Shown here: positions 61,301 to 64,000 of the stretch, piece after piece
Position numbering within the stretch: position 1 is the first letter of the stretch
Layout: every line of letters starts with the position of its first letter
Source of the DNA: an uncultured Ruminiclostridium sp.
GTDB lineage: Bacteria > Bacillota > Clostridia > Oscillospirales > Ruminococcaceae
NCBI GenBank assembly: GCA_934454635.1
Contig: CAKSFR010000010.1
Coordinates: 1-64,000 of the forward strand
Direction: 5' to 3'
DNA length: 64,000 bases
The notes under the pieces: generated by a model
The model's database searches: none
The model's input: only the letters and a program-made list of their open reading frames with translations
What the model was told of the DNA's origin: nothing
Made by a program: the position numbers and the translations under genes

Positions 61301-61624
61301 CCCGAAAAAGTAAAGGTACTGGGCAGCAACCTGCACGAGCAGTTCAACGAAGCGACAAAATACACCTCCAACGGCTGCGGAGCAATCACCTGCAACGGCG
61401 GCTTTGCGGGATTTGCGCGCGCAATCTGCGCCTCAAAGAAAATCATGAAGGACGTGAACATCTCCCAAATGGTAATGCTTGCGGGTGTATTTCTCGCGGC
61501 GGTTCTCGGCGTTTTCCTCGCTCTTTCGACCAAAACACGGGTGTTCTCTCCCGCAATTATCACTCTTTATCAGCTTTTCTGGCTATTGCCGGTATTCACC
61601 GTTCAGGCGTTCAGAAAATACTAA
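58388..61624 (+). CDS. P-type-ATPase-like membrane protein with degraded catalytic motifs
   Basis: This 1078-residue protein starts FNLEDILAEVENKR. Residues 30-240 form a very long, charged coiled coil of Glu, Arg, Lys and Ala. An acidic linker (about 460-490) follows, then eight predicted membrane helices in pairs (about 504-523, 551-573, 587-606, 613-636, 713-728, 738-760, 1028-1048, 1055-1076). The cytoplasmic part has P-type ATPase order. However, the DKTGTLT site is replaced by TDVSAIFP (about 795), the TGD motif by KTTDSLV, and the GDGxND hinge cannot be found. So it is probably a non-pumping relative, possibly a scaffold or sensor. It is co-transcribed with rlmB. Confidence 0.7.
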   Translation: MSDFNLEDILAEVENKRTKSRASGSDEPTPEGYAPDFDVDDILNEILGSDEAKKPAKPAKNAKAAEKERRRAEIAEQKRREAQEKEEERLKRAAEEQQRIAEERERKAREERERREARQKELEEAARKKREELAEEQRRAEMKLRKAAEEAEERKRLALEEERRKEEEKARLAALDAAERELAEREAKRKRREAEESERRYATKNIVFEEAPIELPKIEEPRAQKPAPATEEELALENELREKKLESQAQKLLEREIELEDPDDFLSAINPYDSGSTPSLTGIIETIPAQQLSGDTVSVAGNDLKELARASAGSDRSIDDIVGGETRVMPGLSHSEAPAFDLDKTFVLGDTNEVKPFAPKATAAFSVDTVEVKKQTGSDPLLASINKTLEQKRIEDIQAQSPYSVTAQLEFQESKAPTNTISPDIDSIKMPHTGAVPIANPVINDQKIKYLSSKRKRKLSDFVLEDIRDDDDDFDYDDYDDTPEIADEDDGQIWQDLTETHKSLRLRFILLLIITLIVGGITIAQEFGASLSFNLFGAQIDFLDKKFDPNGFIYFNLCAGVIGMALCASAIRGGLSKLFRGRGDCDSACAAVSVLALLGGVLHLVNTDDLQRSNAFLFITPALAGLLFNTLGKLSMISRARRNFRFISAEANRYYADVVEDESEVGAFTKGVVTELPFLVTMRKTEILTDFLRKSYCEDKADRISRTLTLVSLCAGVLMGLLTYFIPHSLTTMTQNNIYWASTVLIGFVCIFAPFSTMFLVNNPLRRATKALEKSGSTILGYSTAEKFSRTNAVMTDVSAIFPASSVECTNLKPCRLQNSINNISLDQAIILAASLAIKTNSVLSRLFYEMIGGKEELLADIDGCVYEDNMGVMGWYGNKRLIMGNREHMKHHSIKVPEMTAIAKYCRNGSDAVYLAVGGELTIIFFIRLTANHHIRDNLRELSDRGVSLIVKTTDSLVTVGKIADLFDLDPEKVKVLGSNLHEQFNEATKYTSNGCGAITCNGGFAGFARAICASKKIMKDVNISQMVMLAGVFLAAVLGVFLALSTKTRVFSPAIITLYQLFWLLPVFTVQAFRKY

Positions 61625-61630
61625 CTATCC

Positions 61631-61663
61631 TCACCCTTGTCGGAAACGGCAGGGGTGGTTTTT
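61631..61663 (+). terminator. Terminator after the rlmB operon
   Basis: CACCCTTGTCG pairs imperfectly with CGGCAGGGGTG around GAAA, followed by GTTTTTG. Confidence 0.6.
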
Positions 61664-62183
61664 GTAAGGGCGGCGAAGCCGAGCATTTTGCGGAGCAAAA
61701 TGCGGGCGAGCCGCAGCGGGAGGGGAGCTGCCCGTTCGGAACGCGGCGTTAGCAGGGGTGCGCAAGGACAGAAAGGCAGCAAAAGCCGCGGGGATTTGCA
61801 GGGCAATGCGGCTTTTGGCAGGTCGGAATATGCCGAGCAAGGCAAAACGCCGCAATTCAGGGATAGTGCTTTGCCTCTTTTTGGACGTGAATGTGCTCCT
61901 TTCTCATTGTTCGGCTTACCCGTTAGCTTTGTGCAGGCTGCTTTTGCGACGCCCGCCGAAATCGGCGGAGCGCGGCGCGCGCCGCAGAACGCGCAGCGTT
62001 CTGCGGCAGCAGCGGCGAAGCCGCTGCTCTTTCATTGCGGCGAAGCCGCAATGAAAGGCGCGCCGCGCCCCCTCGGGAGTTTTCGCCGACCTGCCCCGAG
62101 AGCGGGAAATCTGCACTTTCCCTGCGGCTGCGGCGTTGCGGCGGAGTGGGAAAAGCAGCGGAGAAATTGAAAGCCGCGCGAAC
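61664..62183. repeat. G/C-rich hairpin cluster, long copy 1
   Basis: From about 61845 to 62130 it is highly similar to 62977-63265. It contains hairpins GCAGAACGC-GCA-GCGTTCTGC (61984-62004), GCAGCGGC-GAA-GCCGCTGC and TTTCATTGCGG-CGAAG-CCGCAATGAAA. The part 61770-61860 is the reverse complement of 57341-57430. It ends with the phrase AAATTGAAAGCCGC. I see no gene in it. Confidence 0.8.
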
Positions 62184-62212
62184 TTGACTTTTGAATTTTT
62201 CGGTGCTATACT
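62184..62212 (+). promoter_or_regulatory. Promoter of the DUF1697 gene
   Basis: TTGACT (62184-62189) and TATACT (62207-62212) are 17 bp apart, with TGC before the -10, starting immediately after the end of the repeat cluster. Confidence 0.65.
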
Positions 62213-62243
62213 TGAGTAAAACATTGGAGAGGAGAACGATTAA

Positions 62244-62780
62244 ATGGAACGATATGTTGCCTTGCTTAGGGGCATAAATGTCAGCGGAAAGAACAAAATA
62301 GTCATGTCAGAGCTGAAAAAAGGGCTTGAAAAGCTTGGCTTTACACAGGTCGTAACGTATCTCAACAGCGGAAATGCCGTTTTTGCAACAGACGAAAAAG
62401 AAAGCGTCGTTTCGGACAAAATAGCCGCGCTGATAAAGAGCGAATTTGAGCTTGAAATACCTGTTTTTGTTATTTCGCAGGACGAATTGAAGGAGATTCT
62501 GGCTAACGCGCCCGATTGGTGGGGCGGCAGCGGTAAGGAGATATATGACAACATTATTTTTGCCATTCCTCCGCTTAAAGCCGAAGAAATTTTTTCGGAG
62601 CTTGGCGAGCTTAACGCTGAGTATGAGAAGACGGCTAGCTATAAAAACGCGGTTTTCTGGTCGTTCAGCCGCGCCGATTACCGCAAGACAAATTGGTGGG
62701 CGAAAACAGCAAATTCGCCAATAAGCGGCAAAATCACGATAAGAACAGCAAACACTATAAGAAAAACGGCTGTGATATAG
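62244..62780 (+). CDS. DUF1697 family protein
   Basis: This 178-residue protein has the signature beginning YVALLRGINVSGKNKIVMSE, then LEKLGFTQVVTYLNSGNAVF (about 31-50) and the C-terminal NWWAKTANSPISGKITIRTA. The family is soluble, widely spread by horizontal transfer and of unknown function. The ATG lies 9 bases after GGAGAGG. It stands alone between the two long G/C-rich direct repeats and beside MITE-like copy F, a context that suggests a mobile or recombination-prone cassette. Confidence 0.88.
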   Translation: MERYVALLRGINVSGKNKIVMSELKKGLEKLGFTQVVTYLNSGNAVFATDEKESVVSDKIAALIKSEFELEIPVFVISQDELKEILANAPDWWGGSGKEIYDNIIFAIPPLKAEEIFSELGELNAEYEKTASYKNAVFWSFSRADYRKTNWWAKTANSPISGKITIRTANTIRKTAVI

Positions 62781-62790
62781 CCGATACAAA

Positions 62791-62826
62791 CGAAAGACCC
62801 GCAGTTTTTTCTGCGGGTCTGTTTTT
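62791..62826 (+). terminator. Terminator after the DUF1697 gene
   Basis: AGACCCGCAG pairs with CTGCGGGTCT around TTTTTT, then GTTTTTA. MITE-like copy F begins within its T-tract. Confidence 0.85.
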
Positions 62827-62930
62827 ATACTTAGCACCAATCAAAAACTACACAAAAAATCGAGTATAATCTTGCATATAGGGGTTATACGAAGATTTTT
62901 TGTCTATAGTTTTATTGGCAATTGGTATTT
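62825..62930. repeat. MITE-like inverted repeat, copy F (reverse orientation)
   Basis: Its left end reads TTATACTTAGCACCAATCAA. The reverse complement of the element matches copy C along most of its length (TATAACCCCTATATGCAAGA, CGATTTTTTGTGTAG). The right end is slightly scrambled (ATTGGCAATTGGTA). Confidence 0.85.
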
Positions 62931-62939
62931 ACTCACTTC

Positions 62940-63330
62940 GCGGCTTTCGCTCTCTTTCTGCCCTCCCGCACGCGGCAAAACGCCGCTTTTCGGCGACAGT
63001 GTTTTCCCGCTTTCGGGCGCTGCCGCGTTCCTTTCTCGCTGTTCGGCTTACCCGTTAGCCTCGTGCAGGCTGCTTTTGCGACGCCCGCTGAAATCGGCGG
63101 GGCGCGGCGCGCGCCGCAGAACGCTGCGCGTTCTGCGGCAGCAGCGGCGAAGCCGCTGCTCTTTCATTGCGGCTTCGCCGCAATGAAAGGCGCGCCGCGC
63201 CCCCTCGGGAGCTTTCGCCGACCTGCCCCGAGAGCGTGAAATCTGCACTATCCCTGCGACTGCGGCGTTGCGGCGAGGTGGGAGAGATTACGGGGGATTG
63301 AAAGCCGCAAGACGGACGTTGATGAAACGT
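62940..63330. repeat. G/C-rich hairpin cluster, long copy 2
   Basis: From about 62977 to 63265 it repeats 61845-62130 in direct orientation. The stems match copy 1, but two loops are reverse-complemented: GCAGAACGC-TGC-GCGTTCTGC (63116-63136) and TTTCATTGCGG-CTTCG-CCGCAATGAAA. The phrase ATTGAAAGCCGC marks its end. No gene is seen. Confidence 0.8.
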
Positions 63331-63343
63331 CCGCCCGCTGCGG

Positions 63344-64000
63344 TTACTTCTTTTTTACAGGTATGCAAATCATACCGTGAAGCTTGTCGAGATAAATCTC
63401 AAGGCTGTAGTTGCCGTCAAGCTCATATTCCTTGCAGTTCGGAAGCCATTCGCTCCAGATCTTCGTGTTGACGTCTTGAAGTGCCTTGGGACATTCGCCG
63501 CTGTACGGAAACTCCGCCCATGTTCCTGCGGGAAATGTCCGCGTTACGCAGCCCTCGGGAACTTCATTCCACGGCTGATATAAATCCGCTATAAGATAGT
63601 CGAAGTTCTTTCCGTCGCTGTCAACGCACGCGCCGAACATTCCCTTGATAATTTTTCCGCCGCCGTTTTTGTAGTGCTCATTCCAGAACGGCGGTATCTC
63701 GGCGTAAGATGTGTCCGCGTTAAATCTCCTGCATTTACCGAAGATTGTAAACGCCGCCTTTTCAACAATTCTGTACTCCATAACAGTACCTCCCTCAAGT
63801 GTCAATTTAATTCTTACGGGCGCAAAGCTTTTGATTTTTGCGCCGTTTTCTTTTGCAGCCGAGGGAGAAATTCCGTGAAATTTTGTGAATGCGCGCGTAA
63901 AGCTGTCAGGAGAGTCGTAGCCGTATTTTACAGCTGCGTCGATCACCTTTATATCGGACGACGACAGCTCTTCTGCGGCGAGCGCAAGCCGTCTGTTCCT
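63344..64000 (-). CDS. AraC-family regulator with GyrI-like effector domain, 5' end outside the window
   Basis: The frame stays open to the window edge. The visible part begins with RRLALAAEELSSSDIKVIDA, then AAVKYGYDSPDSFTRAFTKF and HGISPSAAKE, the second half of an AraC helix-turn-helix. From about 165 residues before the end it continues as a GyrI/SOUL-like small-molecule binding domain: YRIVEKAAFTIFGKCRRF, YLIADLYQPWNEVPEGCVTR, TFPAGTWAEFPYSGECP and LDGNYSLEIYL. Such proteins activate genes upon binding a ligand. At least one further HTH helix is missing beyond position 64000. An internal GTG near 63946 is not the real start. Confidence 0.88.
   Translation of the reverse strand, partial: RNRRLALAAEELSSSDIKVIDAAVKYGYDSPDSFTRAFTKFHGISPSAAKENGAKIKSFAPVRIKLTLEGGTVMEYRIVEKAAFTIFGKCRRFNADTSYAEIPPFWNEHYKNGGGKIIKGMFGACVDSDGKNFDYLIADLYQPWNEVPEGCVTRTFPAGTWAEFPYSGECPKALQDVNTKIWSEWLPNCKEYELDGNYSLEIYLDKLHGMICIPVKKK

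Overview
The window looks like a chromosomal segment of a flagellated, Gram-positive anaerobe of the Clostridia. An Oscillospirales/Ruminococcaceae-like organism is my best inference, but no rRNA is present to fix this. Supporting signs are the FliY-type flagellar switch with CheC/CheD, RNase Y, a GGGtGRT/Fe-S scaffold pair, DUF4143 ATPases, a small SRP RNA, sigma-A promoters with 17-bp spacers, strong GGAGG ribosome binding sites, and frequent TTG/GTG starts.

Layout. (1) Positions 1-17 kb are an A/T-rich accessory region. It holds a leftward operon with a PLD-SNF2 helicase, a DUF4391 protein, an unknown protein, a type III Mod-like adenine methyltransferase and a small two-helix membrane protein. 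Upstream of that operon lie about thirteen degenerate repeats and the stump of a MobA/MobL relaxase. Next come a tandem pair of related unknown proteins, two surface proteins, an AbiL-like RloA/RloB defence pair and an AAA_14/DUF4143 ATPase. The last three genes are bracketed by near-identical 71-72 bp direct repeats. (2) Positions 17-34 kb are mostly housekeeping: the GGGtGRT/scaffold pair, an XRE-controlled membrane protein/lipoprotein module, recR-ybaB-dnaX with the SRP RNA, an HD-GYP protein, aspartokinase, and the metQ-metN-metI methionine importer behind a Met-rich leader peptide with an attenuator-like terminator. An AAC(3)-like gene, a MarR operon, tRNA-Leu(CAA) and rny follow. (3) Positions 37-57 kb hold one rightward flagellar/chemotaxis operon from fliK through flgD, flgE, flbD, motAB, fliM, fliY, cheY, fliOPQR, flhB, flhA, fliA, two flgG-type rod genes, cheC and cheD to a FapA-like gene. 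The usual front of such operons (flgB to fliJ), fliL, flhF and flhG are not here. (4) Positions 57-64 kb hold rlmB, a large P-type-ATPase-like protein whose catalytic motifs are lost, a DUF1697 gene inside direct repeats, and the 3' part of an AraC-type regulator.

Two dispersed repeat families run through the window. One is an A/T-rich, MITE-like inverted-repeat element of about 50-110 bp with GCACCAAT/ATTGGTGC ends (six copies). Two copies supply the stop codons of flhB and flhA, and one sits inside a terminator loop. The other is a set of G/C-rich clusters of perfect hairpins at 36, 57, 62 and 63 kb. Between two long copies the loops of two hairpins are reverse-complemented while the stems are unchanged, which suggests that single palindromes flip.

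The candidates most worth following are the composite defence operon with its repeat array, the Met-leader attenuator, the flipping hairpin repeats and the pseudo-P-type ATPase.
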